In this document: positions 20,495 through 28,973 of the stretch, piece after piece
How the letters are laid out: each line of letters opens with the position of its first letter
How positions within the stretch are numbered: the first letter of the stretch is position 1
From: an uncultured Clostridia bacterium
GTDB lineage: Bacteria > Bacillota > Clostridia > Oscillospirales > Ruminococcaceae
Length of the DNA: 64,000 nucleotides
NCBI GenBank assembly: GCA_947624675.1
Contig: CANQLI010000008.1
Location: 1-64,000, forward strand
Direction of reading: 5' to 3'
Notes under the pieces: generated by a model
What the model was told of the DNA's origin: nothing
The model's input: the letters and a program-made list of their open reading frames with translations, nothing else
Database searches by the model: none
Program-made: the position numbers and the translations under genes

Positions 20495-20502
20495 TATCCA
20501 CA
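20494..20502. promoter_or_regulatory. Near-canonical DnaA box at the dnaA transcription start
   Basis: CTATCCACA differs from TTATCCACA at one position. It lies directly downstream of the dnaA -10 element, a place where DnaA binding would repress its own gene. A weaker TGTGGATTT is at 20671-20679. These are the only near-matches to a standard box seen in the 18.5-21.0 kb region. Confidence 0.4.
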
Positions 20503-20506
20503 ATAA

Positions 20507-20535
20507 ATTATAGCATAAAATCATTTATTTTTCAA
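20507..20535 (-). promoter_or_regulatory. dnaA promoter
   Basis: Minus strand: -35 TTGAAA (20535-20530), 17-nt spacer, -10 TATAAT (20512-20507) preceded by TGC, an extended -10. The predicted start is about 110-120 nt upstream of the dnaA ATG. Confidence 0.75.
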
Positions 20536-20720
20536 CAAAATCACGCTAACTTTTCCAATCATTAAATGTAAAAAAACTCATTAGACTAATGCCGTTTTTT
20601 CGTCAAATTGTATATATATATTATAGTATTGTCAGAATTTAACAAGCATCTCCTTTTTATTTTATTTTTTTGTGGATTTTTTAAGTCATAAAATCACCTT
20701 CTTTTTTTATTTTTTATAGC

Positions 20721-20818
20721 CTTCTACTAATAGCGCAGAATCAGGAAAAAATGTACGCAAACGTACATTTTTCATAAAATAAATACAGTTTATTCATATA
20801 ATATTTACAATATTCATA
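20721..20818 (-). repeat. Palindromic intergenic repeat, copy C
   Basis: One of three copies of a 98-99 bp element (others at 44467-44565 and 56796-56894); this copy is inverted relative to them. It shares the end CTATTAGTAGA-GG, the TGATT-TGCGC block, the perfect palindrome AATGTACG-N4-CGTACATT (20750-20769) and the TATGAATATTGTAAA end. The middle part is more diverged than in the other two copies. It lies in the dnaA-rpmH divergent region. Confidence 0.85.
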
Positions 20819-20923
20819 GATAATTCATAAATCACCATTAAAAATAAAATTGTATTTATTAAATATCAAATATACAATATATTGTAGCTTAACAAAATAA
20901 TAGGAAAAAATTTAAAAAAGTCC

Positions 20924-20953
20924 TTGACAAACCCTTATTTTGTATTGTATAAT
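20924..20953 (+). promoter_or_regulatory. rpmH promoter
   Basis: TTGACA (20924-20929), 18-nt spacer, TATAAT (20948-20953): a near-consensus housekeeping promoter. The leader to the rpmH ATG is about 80 nt, with GAAGGGAGGATG as the ribosome binding site. Confidence 0.85.
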
Positions 20954-21040
20954 AACTTTCTACGGGGCTAAAACTTCGTAATTTATGAAAAAAACATCGG
21001 TTTGGATAAATTATCACGACCTGAAGGGAGGATGTCCTAA

Positions 21041-21175
21041 ATGAAAAGAACATATCAGCCTAAGAAGAGACAAAGACAGAAGGTCCACGGCTTCAGAAAG
21101 AGAATGTCCACATCAAACGGACGCAAGGTTCTTGCTCGCAGGAGACTTAAGGGCAGAAAAAAATTAAGCTACTAA
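21041..21175 (+). CDS. rpmH: 50S ribosomal protein L34
   Basis: A 44-residue, highly basic protein with the L34 signature [18 protein letters not shown], then [22 protein letters not shown]. It is the first gene of the plus-strand run to the right of the origin, as in most bacteria. AAGGGAGG precedes the ATG. Confidence 0.97.
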   Translation: MKRTYQPKKRQRQKVHGFRKRMSTSNGRKVLARRRLKGRKKLSY

Positions 21176-21182
21176 TTCGCTG

Positions 21183-21230
21183 ACCACCTAAACTACTTGA
21201 ATTAGAAAGTAATAGGGTGGTTTTTTATTT
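21183..21230 (+). terminator. Terminator after rpmH
   Basis: ACCACC and GGTGGT form the stem, with an inner ACTACTT/AAGTAAT helix, and six T follow. It separates rpmH from rnpA; read-through probably supplies rnpA. Confidence 0.7.
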
Positions 21231-21258
21231 TTTAATGCTTTAAGACAAAGGGGAAAAG

Positions 21259-21618
21259 ATGCTTTTTACCACTGTGATGAAATCCAATAAGGAGTTTTCA
21301 AGAGCTTATAATAAAGGAAGATACTGTGTATCCAGAGAGGTTTGCGTGTATTATATACGGAACTCGTCCCCCTTTAACAAACTTGGGATCACCACCTCTA
21401 AAAAGCTTGGAAACGCCGTACAAAGAAACCGGGCAAGAAGGATAATAAGAGCTGCTTACAGACTCAGTGAGGAGTTTATTCCTATCGGTTTTGATATGGT
21501 GGTCGTCGCGAGAAGCGGGATAATTGGGAAAAAGTCTACCGACATCGAAAGGTTTTTTAAAGGAAGGCTTCCAGATGAGATAAGAAGGAGCGAGAACGAA
21601 AGGGCTTTTAAAAAATGA
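21259..21618 (+). CDS. rnpA: Ribonuclease P protein component
   Basis: RnpA binds the RNase P RNA and helps 5' tRNA maturation. The 119-residue protein has the family pattern (FTTVMKSNKEFSRAYNKG start; the RNR motif as KKLGNAVQRNRARRIIRAAYR). It overlaps yidD by 4 nt (ATGA). Confidence 0.95.
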   Translation: MLFTTVMKSNKEFSRAYNKGRYCVSREVCVYYIRNSSPFNKLGITTSKKLGNAVQRNRARRIIRAAYRLSEEFIPIGFDMVVVARSGIIGKKSTDIERFFKGRLPDEIRRSENERAFKK

Positions 21619-21866
21619 AGTATATAAAATATATTTTTATGTTCCCTGTTATCGTTTATAAAAAGCTCATATCTCCGCTTTTTCCGGCGAGGTGTAAGTA
21701 TTATCCGACCTGTTCAAGCTATGCAGTTGAGGCAATAAAACGCTTCGGCATAATAAGAGGCGGGATACTTTCCGCTTACAGGATATTAAGGTGTAATCCA
21801 TGGTCAAACGGTGGGATAGATCCTGTTCCCGAGCGCTTTACTTTTAAAAGATCAAAAAAAATATGA
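21615..21866 (+). CDS. yidD: Membrane protein insertion efficiency factor YidD
   Basis: An 83-residue YidD protein with the conserved cysteine-rich core CKYYPTCSSYAVEAIKRFG and RCNPWSNGGIDPVP. It is thought to assist YidC-mediated insertion at the membrane. It overlaps rnpA and precedes yidC by 17 nt. Confidence 0.95.
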   Translation: MKYIKYIFMFPVIVYKKLISPLFPARCKYYPTCSSYAVEAIKRFGIIRGGILSAYRILRCNPWSNGGIDPVPERFTFKRSKKI

Positions 21867-21883
21867 AGGAGAAATAAAAGCCT

Positions 21884-23287
21884 ATGATGAACATACCTAT
21901 CATAACCCCTATACTCGGCTATCTGATGAAGCTGTGCTACTGGTTATGTTTCAGCAATTACGGTCTTGCACTTATTGTCTTTACACTTATCGTAAAGCTC
22001 ATAACTGTGCCGTCTCAGATCAAACAGCAAAAAAACACCGCAAAGATGGCAAAATTCAGCCCGAAGCTTAAACAGCTTCAGAAGCAATATGCAAACAACA
22101 AGCAAAAGTATCAGGAAGAGATGATGAAGCTTTATTCCGAAGAGGGTGTAAACCCGATGGGAAGCTGTCTTCCTATGATTGTTACTATGGTAATACTCTT
22201 TGGAGTTATCGGTGTTGTTTACCAGCCGCTGAATTTCATCTCAAATATCGGTAAGAGCAGTTTCAGCCTTATTTCTGTTCATAACGAAACGATTACAGAA
22301 GCCGAGGCATTCACTGATGATATGATAGTGTTTGCTAATCTTTTGGACGGAAAAAGCTATAATCAGCTTACAGATGAACAAAAAGATCTTATTTTTTCTA
22401 CCAACACGCTTAATGAGAAGGAGGCTCACCTTAAAAAGCTAAAGAAGGCAGGTTTAAAGGACGATCCTCTTGATATAAACGGAACGCCTATCAATTTTTC
22501 AAGCTATGAAGAATTTAAAAACGATGAGGACCTTGTGAAAAAGGCTCGGGAGGCCTTTGAGAAGTTTCCTGATGACGCAAAGCTCAGTAAGTACCTTACA
22601 AATCACGATGAGGTTTCAGACAGGCTGTATTACAGACCGCAGCTTCTGCTTTTACAGATAGCAAACTCGGGTTACTCCGGAATCTACGATGTTATCGAAG
22701 ACGGACTCGGAGATAAACTTGAAAAAATAGACTACACCTTCTTCGGTATTCCGCTTTCAGCTATGCCGAGCTGGTCGTCAATATATGTTTTGATACCGAT
22801 AATCTCGTTCCTCGCGCAGATCGCGCTCACTTTGGTTTCTCAGTATTATCAGAAAAAGAACAACCAAAACGTTGCTCAGATGGGCGGCGGAATGAAGATA
22901 ATGCTGCTTATAATGCCGCTGTTCTCGTTCTGGATCTCGTTCAGCTTCCCTGCGGGACTTGGTCTTTACTGGACACTTTCGGCTGTTTACACCCTCATTC
23001 AGACGGTTATTTTAAACAATGTATATACGCCTGAGCGCGTTGAGAAGATAATTGCGGAAGAACAGAAGAAAAACAAAAAACGCCGTCCGAGTATGTACGA
23101 AAGGGCTCTTGCGGCGCAGGGTAATGCTCCTGCAAATATGAACGGCTCAAGAGCTGTCGTTTTAGACGAAAACGGCGAGGAGAAAAAGATGAGCAAGGAA
23201 GAGAAAAAAGCCTATGAGCGTCAGCTCCTTGCACAGGCAAGAAAGAGAATGGCGGAAAAATACGGCGACGAATACCTTGATGACTAA
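21884..23287 (+). CDS. yidC: Membrane protein insertase YidC
   Basis: YidC/Oxa1 insertase of the Gram-positive type, without the large periplasmic domain of proteobacterial YidC. The core helices are seen: FTLIVKLITVPSQIKQQKN near residue 30, EGVNPMGSCLPMIVTM near 85, then a polar insertion (about 130-250), SIYVLIPIISFLAQIAL and FSFPAGLGLYWTLSAVYTL. The C-terminal tail is basic and cytoplasmic, as needed for ribosome contact. Length 467, a little longer than usual because of the insertion between the second and third helices. Confidence 0.95.
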   Translation: MMNIPIITPILGYLMKLCYWLCFSNYGLALIVFTLIVKLITVPSQIKQQKNTAKMAKFSPKLKQLQKQYANNKQKYQEEMMKLYSEEGVNPMGSCLPMIVTMVILFGVIGVVYQPLNFISNIGKSSFSLISVHNETITEAEAFTDDMIVFANLLDGKSYNQLTDEQKDLIFSTNTLNEKEAHLKKLKKAGLKDDPLDINGTPINFSSYEEFKNDEDLVKKAREAFEKFPDDAKLSKYLTNHDEVSDRLYYRPQLLLLQIANSGYSGIYDVIEDGLGDKLEKIDYTFFGIPLSAMPSWSSIYVLIPIISFLAQIALTLVSQYYQKKNNQNVAQMGGGMKIMLLIMPLFSFWISFSFPAGLGLYWTLSAVYTLIQTVILNNVYTPERVEKIIAEEQKKNKKRRPSMYERALAAQGNAPANMNGSRAVVLDENGEEKKMSKEEKKAYERQLLAQARKRMAEKYGDEYLDD

Positions 23288-23316
23288 AGGATATTAACGG
23301 AAAGGAAGTTTTAAAT

Positions 23317-24087
23317 ATGAAAAAAGTATTTACAGCGGAAAGCGTGGAGCTTGCTAAGGAAATGGCGGCGAAGGAGTTTGATGCGGCGGTAGAGGACATT
23401 GAATTTACCGTTTTAAGAGAACCTAAAAAGTCGCTTTTCGGCAAGGTCAAGGAGGATGCAGAGGTAGAGGCAAGCTATGAGGCTTCTAAGGCTAAGCTCG
23501 CAGCCGCATACATCAAAAATGTGTTTGAAAAGATGGGATGCGAAAATGTTTCTATCGAGATAACAGAGCTTGATAACGGCGCAAGCCTTGAGATCTCAGG
23601 TGACGGAGTTGAGCAGTCTATTGGAAAAAGAGGAGAGGTCCTTGATTCGTTACAATATCTTGCATCGCTCGTATGCAACAGGATCGACAGGGAGTATTAC
23701 AGGATATCTACCGACTGTAACGGATTTCGTGAAAGAAGAAAGGCTCAGCTCGAAGGGCTTGCAAGAAAGATCGCAAATACCGTCAAGAGGACAGGAAAAT
23801 CATCTTCTCTTGAGCCAATGAACCCTTATGAAAGAAGAATAATCCACTCGGTGATAACTGATATTGACGGCGTTTCTTCACATTCAAAGGGAGAGGAGCC
23901 TTACAGGAGAGTGATTATTACCTCCACCGACAAAAGACCTCATAGAGGCGGATATAACAAGCGCGGACCGAGAAAGGAAAAAATGGGTAAGGGCTACGAT
24001 ATTGTAAGCTCATTTGAGAAGGAATATAAAAAGCCGAAGCCCGAGGACAGCTTAGGCTCCGGACTTTACACAAAGATAGATATTTAA
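23317..24087 (+). CDS. khpB: RNA-binding protein KhpB (Jag)
   Basis: Jag/KhpB has an N-terminal Jag domain (VFTAESVELAKEMAAKEF, residues 3-50), a KH domain (ISGDGVEQSIGKRGEVLDSLQ, about 100) and an R3H domain (MNPYERRIIHSVI near 170). It binds RNA together with KhpA and influences cell division and elongation in Firmicutes. The C-terminal tail is lysine- and arginine-rich. It is followed by a strong terminator. Confidence 0.93.
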   Translation: MKKVFTAESVELAKEMAAKEFDAAVEDIEFTVLREPKKSLFGKVKEDAEVEASYEASKAKLAAAYIKNVFEKMGCENVSIEITELDNGASLEISGDGVEQSIGKRGEVLDSLQYLASLVCNRIDREYYRISTDCNGFRERRKAQLEGLARKIANTVKRTGKSSSLEPMNPYERRIIHSVITDIDGVSSHSKGEEPYRRVIITSTDKRPHRGGYNKRGPRKEKMGKGYDIVSSFEKEYKKPKPEDSLGSGLYTKIDI

Positions 24088-24104
24088 AACAATCTATTTC
24101 TAAT

Positions 24105-24131
24105 AAAAAGCGGCACCTCGCCGCTTTTTTT
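24105..24131 (+). terminator. Terminator after khpB
   Basis: AAAAAGCGGC pairs with GCCGCTTTTT (5-nt loop) and the T-run continues for seven bases. It separates the rpmH-khpB unit from mnmE. Confidence 0.88.
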
Positions 24132-24167
24132 GATACATCTATCCTATTTTGATATTCTGGAGGGAAA

Positions 24168-25526
24168 ATGAATACTATTTGTGCTATTTCAACTCCGGCT
24201 GCGGCGGCAGGAGCTATATCTTTGATAAGAATGAGCGGAGAGGATGCCGTTTCAATAGCTGATGGGGTATTTTCCGCTTTTTCAGCCAAAAGAGTAAGCG
24301 ATATGAAAGGACATACCTGTGCCTACGGTCGGATAATCGACGGAGGTAAAACTGTCGATGATGTGCTTTTAACAGTTTTTCGTGCGCCGAAAAGCTATAC
24401 GGGCGAGGACACAGTCGAAATATCCTGTCACGGCGGAAGTTATGTGACAAGAAGAATATTGGGTCTTTTGGTAAAAAACGGGGCGGTGCCTGCCGCTCCC
24501 GGAGAGTTTACTAAACGCGCGGTTTTAAACGGTAAGCTCACTCTTACACAGGCTGAGGCGGTTATGGACATTATTTCCTCCGAAGGTGAAAGGGCGCTAA
24601 TAAGTGCAAATAATATGCGCGAGGGAGCGGTCTTTAAACGAATAACAGAGGTCAGGGAGAAGCTTGTCGCTATGCTGGGCTCATTGGCAGCCTGGGTAGA
24701 TTATCCAGACGACGACATACCCAGTGTTGATGAACAAAGCATACGGCTTACTCTTTGTGACTGTATAGACAGGCTCTCGGCGCTAATTAAAAGCTTTGAC
24801 GACGGGATCGTCTTTCGCGAAGGTGTCCTTACGGCGATAGTCGGACTTCCGAATGTAGGAAAGTCATCGGTTATGAATATGCTTCTTGGGTTTGACCGCT
24901 CTATCGTCACCGATATAGAGGGAACTACCCGAGATGTCGTCGAGGAATCGGCTAGGTTGGGAGATATAGTCTTGCACCTTTGTGACACAGCGGGACTGAG
25001 AGAAACTAATGACGCCGTTGAGAGCATAGGTGTTTCGCTCTCGAAGAAAACGCTTTCTTCCGCTCGACTTGTGCTTGCGGTTTTTGACATTTCAAGGGAG
25101 CTTTTTGACAGCGATAAGGAGCTTTTATACTCACTTTCACCGAAAAACACCGTTATAATACTCAACAAGTCCGACCTTGGGCAAAAGCTTGATACAGAAA
25201 GCTTTAAAGGCTTTTTGACTGTCGTTTGTTCCGCAAAGGAAAGAACAGGAACAGATGAGCTTAAATCGGCTGTTGAAAAACTACTTTGTACAGACGGATT
25301 TTCCTCACAGGAAACTGTTTTTGCGTCCGAAAGACAGAAAAGCTGTGCGAGCCGCGCCTGCGTTTCTCTCAAGGCTGCGCTTGATGCGCTGAATAACGGT
25401 GAGACACTTGACGCTGTGACAGCGGCGGCGGACGGGGCGCTCTCTCCGCTGCTTGAGCTTACCGGCGAGAAAGCGAGTGAGGCGGTATTAAACGAAGTCT
25501 TTTCCCGTTTTTGTGTCGGAAAGTAG
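24168..25526 (+). CDS. mnmE: tRNA modification GTPase MnmE
   Basis: MnmE is a potassium-dependent GTPase that modifies U34 of certain tRNAs together with MnmG. The N-terminal folate-binding domain (DTICA-ISTPAAAAGAI start) is followed by helices, and the G domain is inserted near residue 220 (G1 GLPNVGKSS, G2/G3 DIEGTTRDVVEE and DTAGLRET, NKSD). The C-terminus ends in FCVGK, the variant of the essential CIGK motif. Length 452. A GGAGGGAAA ribosome binding site precedes the ATG. Confidence 0.96.
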   Translation: MNTICAISTPAAAAGAISLIRMSGEDAVSIADGVFSAFSAKRVSDMKGHTCAYGRIIDGGKTVDDVLLTVFRAPKSYTGEDTVEISCHGGSYVTRRILGLLVKNGAVPAAPGEFTKRAVLNGKLTLTQAEAVMDIISSEGERALISANNMREGAVFKRITEVREKLVAMLGSLAAWVDYPDDDIPSVDEQSIRLTLCDCIDRLSALIKSFDDGIVFREGVLTAIVGLPNVGKSSVMNMLLGFDRSIVTDIEGTTRDVVEESARLGDIVLHLCDTAGLRETNDAVESIGVSLSKKTLSSARLVLAVFDISRELFDSDKELLYSLSPKNTVIILNKSDLGQKLDTESFKGFLTVVCSAKERTGTDELKSAVEKLLCTDGFSSQETVFASERQKSCASRACVSLKAALDALNNGETLDAVTAAADGALSPLLELTGEKASEAVLNEVFSRFCVGK

Positions 25527-25532
25527 GTCGGT

Positions 25533-26225
25533 ATGAAGCTTAATGGTTCGTTTAAGGCGCTTTCAAAGTTTGAGCTTATTCTCTGGCTGGCTTCAATCGC
25601 AGCGGTAACGCTTTCATTTTTACTTTCATCAGACGACTATCTTACGCTTATCGCATCGCTAATAGGAGTTACGGCGCTTATCTTTGTATCAAAGGGATAT
25701 GTTCTCGGACAGATACTGACGGTCGTATTTTCGGTCTTTTACGGCATAATATCATTTTACTTTCAATATTACGGCGAGATGATAACATATCTTTGTATGA
25801 CCGCACCGATAGCGGTCATGGCAGTTGTTTCCTGGATAAAAAATCCTTTTGAAAACACTAAGGAGGTAAGGGTAAGCCGTCTGACAAAAAAGAGCTTTAC
25901 GGTACTTATAATACTTACGGCGGTTGTGACGGCGGCATTTTTCTTTTTGCTCAAGGCTCTTGGAAACGCAAACCTTTTATTCAGTACCGTGTCGATAGCT
26001 ACAAGCTTTCTCGCTTCTTCTCTAACATTTCTCCGAAGTCCGTTTTATGCTCTCGCATATGCGGCAAACGATATTGTACTTATCGTTTTATGGGCGCTTG
26101 CGTCTGAGGAAAATATATCATATTTTCCTATGATAGTTTGTTTTCTGATGTTTCTTCTTAACGACTTTTACGGGTTTTTTAACTGGAAAAGAATAAAAAA
26201 GCGTCAGGAAAAATATAGCTTTTGA
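25533..26225 (+). CDS. pnuC: PnuC-like nicotinamide nucleoside transporter
   Basis: A 230-residue protein with about seven membrane helices. The C-terminal sequence NDFYGFFNWKRIKKRQ resembles the PnuC signature, and the family takes up nicotinamide riboside by facilitated diffusion. The start has an unusual FELILWLASIAAV helix. It begins 6 nt after mnmE, so it is probably co-transcribed. The substrate assignment is by family only. Confidence 0.75.
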   Translation: MKLNGSFKALSKFELILWLASIAAVTLSFLLSSDDYLTLIASLIGVTALIFVSKGYVLGQILTVVFSVFYGIISFYFQYYGEMITYLCMTAPIAVMAVVSWIKNPFENTKEVRVSRLTKKSFTVLIILTAVVTAAFFFLLKALGNANLLFSTVSIATSFLASSLTFLRSPFYALAYAANDIVLIVLWALASEENISYFPMIVCFLMFLLNDFYGFFNWKRIKKRQEKYSF

Positions 26226-26233
26226 AAATAGAA

Positions 26234-26264
26234 AAAAGGAGTGCATTTGAAACGCACTCCTTTT
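26234..26264. terminator. Bidirectional terminator between pnuC and rplA
   Basis: AAAGGAGTGC and GCACTCCTTT form a 10-bp stem with T on the plus side and A/T-rich sequence on both sides. The genes on either side converge here. Confidence 0.8.
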
Positions 26265-26280
26265 ACTATTATAAAACAAA

Positions 26281-26976
26281 TCAGTTTCCGTATTTAGCGG
26301 TAGAAATCTTGATACCGACGCCCATTGTAGATGCTATCGTAAGGCTCTTCAGGTACTGACCCTTAAGAGCGGCAGGTCTTGCCTTAACTACGGCATCCAT
26401 AAGTGTTTCGAGGTTTTCGCCGAGCTTTTCAGCTCCGAAGGAAACCTTTCCGATCGGACAGTGGATAATATTTGTTTTGTCGAGACGATACTCGATCTTA
26501 CCGGCTTTAGCTTCTGTAACAGCCTTTGCGACATCGGGTGTTACAGTTCCTGCCTTCGGGTTCGGCATAAGACCGCGGGGTCCTAAAATCTTACCGAGAC
26601 GACCTACAAGACCCATCATATCAGGGCTTGCAACAACTACATCAAAGTCCATCCAGTTTTCTTTTGTGATCCTGTCAACAAGGTCCTGACCGCCGACATA
26701 ATCTGCTCCGGCAGCTTTAGCCGCCTCGTACTTATCCTCTTTACAGAACACGCAGACTCTTACTTTTTTACCCGTTCCGTTAGGAAGTACAACAGCTCCT
26801 CTTACCTGCTGATCAGCGTGACGAGAGTCAACTCCGAGACGAATGTGACACTCAACTGTTTCATCAAACTTTGCCTTAGATGCTTTACAAGCTAGGTCAA
26901 GGGCATCTGTTACCTCATATAGTTTTGACCTGTCGATAAGCTTTTCGCTCTCGACATAATTCTTGCCATGTTTCAT
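26281..26976 (-). CDS. rplA: 50S ribosomal protein L1
   Basis: L1 binds 23S rRNA at the L1 stalk and represses its own operon in other bacteria. Signature: [26 protein letters not shown] near residue 120. The start is placed at ATG 26976 (MKHGKNY, the usual start) because GAGGAGG lies 9 nt upstream; an in-frame upstream start has no such site. It is the last gene of the rpmG-secE-nusG-rplK-rplA run. Unusually, rplJ and rplL do not follow. Confidence 0.96.
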   Translation of the reverse strand: MKHGKNYVESEKLIDRSKLYEVTDALDLACKASKAKFDETVECHIRLGVDSRHADQQVRGAVVLPNGTGKKVRVCVFCKEDKYEAAKAAGADYVGGQDLVDRITKENWMDFDVVVASPDMMGLVGRLGKILGPRGLMPNPKAGTVTPDVAKAVTEAKAGKIEYRLDKTNIIHCPIGKVSFGAEKLGENLETLMDAVVKARPAALKGQYLKSLTIASTMGVGIKISTAKYGN

Positions 26977-27072
26977 TAAATTTTCCTCCTCATATAGTGG
27001 TGATACCGCCAAGCTTTACTGCGCTTATGCGGTTAGCGGAATAATCCTCCCACATCTGATGCTGACTTATTA

Positions 27073-27498
27073 TCAGTCAACGACCTCTATACCCATAGAA
27101 CGGGCTGTTCCTGCTATCATACTCATTGCGGATTCCACAGAGCTTGCGTTTAAGTCCGGCATCTTCTGCTCGGCGATCTTCTGTACCTGTTCTTTTGTGA
27201 TCTTTGCGACCTTTGTCTTATTCGGTGTTCCCGAACCCGACTGAATTCCGCAAGCCTTTTTGATAAGAACTGCCGCCGGCGGAGTCTTTGTAACAAATGT
27301 AAATGATCTGTCGGCATAGACTGTGATCACAACCGGGATAATAAGACCTGCGTCATTTTTTGTCCTCTCGTTGAAATCCTTTGTAAATGCCGGAATGTTT
27401 ACACCGTGCTGACCGAGTGCCGGTCCTACCGGTGGTGCAGGAGTTGCTTTTCCTGCCGGGATCTGCAGCTTTATTAAGCCTACTACCTTTTGTGCCAT
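27073..27498 (-). CDS. rplK: 50S ribosomal protein L11
   Basis: L11 forms the stalk base of the 50S subunit. Signature: [20 protein letters not shown] (residues 11-30), [15 protein letters not shown], and the C-terminal RNA-binding domain with [11 protein letters not shown]. 141 residues, normal. It follows nusG and precedes rplA. Confidence 0.97.
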   Translation of the reverse strand: MAQKVVGLIKLQIPAGKATPAPPVGPALGQHGVNIPAFTKDFNERTKNDAGLIIPVVITVYADRSFTFVTKTPPAAVLIKKACGIQSGSGTPNKTKVAKITKEQVQKIAEQKMPDLNASSVESAMSMIAGTARSMGIEVVD

Positions 27499-27664
27499 AT
27501 TTTGACCTCCATAAAATTTGTGGTGAAAGCATACACCATTTATAGCTCGTAAGACCTTATCTTACCGATGCAGTGTATACTTGAGGCGAGTTAATGAAAA
27601 GTATTTTAACTCTCCCACTTTCAAAAGCAAGGCATTTTACTGTTGCTTCTGATAAAAGAATCTG

Positions 27665-28198
27665 TCAATCCAGTTTTGATACCTGTAATATCGGCAGAGT
27701 AACGGACGTTTCGCGTCCAAACATAGATACTAAAACATCTACCGTTTTTTCCTCGAGGTTTATTTCCTTTATAGTTCCGGTAAAGCCCGCAAATGAGCCG
27801 CTCGTAACCGAAACCTCTTCCCCAACGGTAAAGTTAACCTCTATTGTGCCTGTTGAATCTGCGCCCACGCCGAGAGCCTCAACTTCCGCCTCGGTTAATG
27901 CCACAGGTTTTGACCCGGGACCTACAAAGCCCGTAACTCCTCTGGTATTTCTTACGATATACCATGTTTCGTCGGTCATAACCATTTTTACAAGCACATA
28001 GCTTGGAAAAAGCTTTCTCTCAGCTTCCTTTATCTGATTGTCCTTTCCGACCTCTTCATATTTTTCGGTCGGGACCTTTACCTCACAGATAAGATCCTGA
28101 AGCTTTCGGTTTTCAACAACCTTTTCGATATTCTGAGCCACTTTATTCTCATATCCCGAATAGGTATGGACTACATACCACTTTGCCGCTTCTGACAC
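27665..28198 (-). CDS. nusG: Transcription elongation/antitermination factor NusG
   Basis: NusG links RNA polymerase to ribosome and Rho; it has an NGN domain (WYVVHTYSGYENKVAQNIE near residue 6) and a KOW domain at the C-terminus (GSFAGFTGTIKEIN). A GTG start at 28198 (VSEAAKWYVV) is preferred since AAAGGAGG is 9 nt upstream; the in-frame TTG at 28207 directly touches that ribosome binding site. About 177 residues. Confidence 0.95.
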   Translation of the reverse strand: MSEAAKWYVVHTYSGYENKVAQNIEKVVENRKLQDLICEVKVPTEKYEEVGKDNQIKEAERKLFPSYVLVKMVMTDETWYIVRNTRGVTGFVGPGSKPVALTEAEVEALGVGADSTGTIEVNFTVGEEVSVTSGSFAGFTGTIKEINLEEKTVDVLVSMFGRETSVTLPILQVSKLD

Positions 28199-28237
28199 CT
28201 GATACAACCTCCTTTTTGTTAAAAACCGTTTTTTCTT

Positions 28238-28480
28238 TTATAGCCCTATTCCGAGCAAAAGCTTTACCAAAAACGATACTCCGTAATCTACCGCAGCTAA
28301 AAACAGCGCAACTATCACCATCAGCGTAAGCACGATAGCGGAATTGTTTACGACCTGTTTTCTGCTTGGCCAAACTACCTTCTTGATCTCGCTCTTTAGG
28401 TCTCTTAAATACTTTAAAAACCTGTTTTGACCTTTTTTCTTTTTTTCCTTGACTTCTTTTGTCGATAAGTCCTTAGCCAT
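28238..28480 (-). CDS. secE: Preprotein translocase subunit SecE
   Basis: A small SecE of 80 residues with a charged N-terminus, the conserved LKSEIKKVVWPSRKQVV motif at the membrane face and one transmembrane helix (about 50-72). It stabilises SecY in the translocon. It lies between rpmG and nusG, the classical order. Confidence 0.95.
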   Translation of the reverse strand: MAKDLSTKEVKEKKKKGQNRFLKYLRDLKSEIKKVVWPSRKQVVNNSAIVLTLMVIVALFLAAVDYGVSFLVKLLLGIGL

Positions 28481-28499
28481 TCTTAAAACCCCCTTCGCC

Positions 28500-28649
28500 T
28501 TACTTAGTTTCCTTGTGAAGAGTGTGTTTCTTACAGAACCTGCAATACTTATTCATCTCAAGCCTGTCAGGGTCATTCTTCTTGTTCTTTTTTGTGTTGT
28601 AGTTCCTTTGCTTGCACTCTGTACAAGCCAGTGTTACCTTAACTCTCAT
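28500..28649 (-). CDS. rpmG: 50S ribosomal protein L33
   Basis: A 49-residue protein starting [17 protein letters not shown] and containing CxxC (CTEC) and a second CxxC (CRFC), the zinc-binding form of L33. RBS AGGAGG precedes the ATG. It is the first gene of the operon and follows a long leader with several hairpins. Confidence 0.95.
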   Translation of the reverse strand: MRVKVTLACTECKQRNYNTKKNKKNDPDRLEMNKYCRFCKKHTLHKETK

Positions 28650-28814
28650 TTTTCGGCACCTCCTGACAAAATTTGCGCCATAAAGAACAAACAGCGCATT
28701 ATCCTATTGCCTCCCTCCACACGGCTTTGCCGTATGCCGACAGCTCATCGGTATGAGGTCTTACCGCCCTTTAAAAAGGGCGCAAAAAAATAAACCTCAA
28801 AAAGAGGTATTTAC
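28650..28814 (-). promoter_or_regulatory. Structured leader of the rpmG-rplA operon
   Basis: About 160 nt separate the promoter from rpmG. The leader holds a hairpin at 28790-28815 (ACCTC/GAGGT), a perfect 8-bp hairpin at 28765-28782 (CGCCCTTT/AAAGGGCG, 2-nt loop) and another at 28718-28736 (CACACGGC/GCCGTATG, loop TTT). The short perfect hairpins may be inserted repeats or a regulatory RNA; no known riboswitch was recognised. Confidence 0.5.
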
Positions 28815-28843
28815 ATAATACCACAGACAAGGCGTATTGTCAA
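28815..28843 (-). promoter_or_regulatory. Promoter of the rpmG-rplA operon
   Basis: Minus strand: -35 TTGACA (28843-28838), 17-nt spacer, -10 TATTAT (28820-28815). It is a strong housekeeping-type match, suitable for ribosomal protein expression. Confidence 0.8.
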
Positions 28844-28874
28844 GGGCTTTTTCACATTTTTTACCTAAAACAAA

Positions 28875-28906
28875 TACGCCCCCGCTAAATAAGGTGCAGG
28901 GGAGTA
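28875..28906 (-). terminator. Probable terminator of mgsA
   Basis: TACTCCCC pairs with GGGGGCGTA around a loop of about 15 nt (minus strand), followed by TTTGTTTT. The stem has one mismatch. Confidence 0.45.
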
Positions 28907-28973
28907 TCCGAATCAATTTATAAGGACGATAAGAATAACACTGTCATTAAGTTATAAAAATCAGCATACCCGG

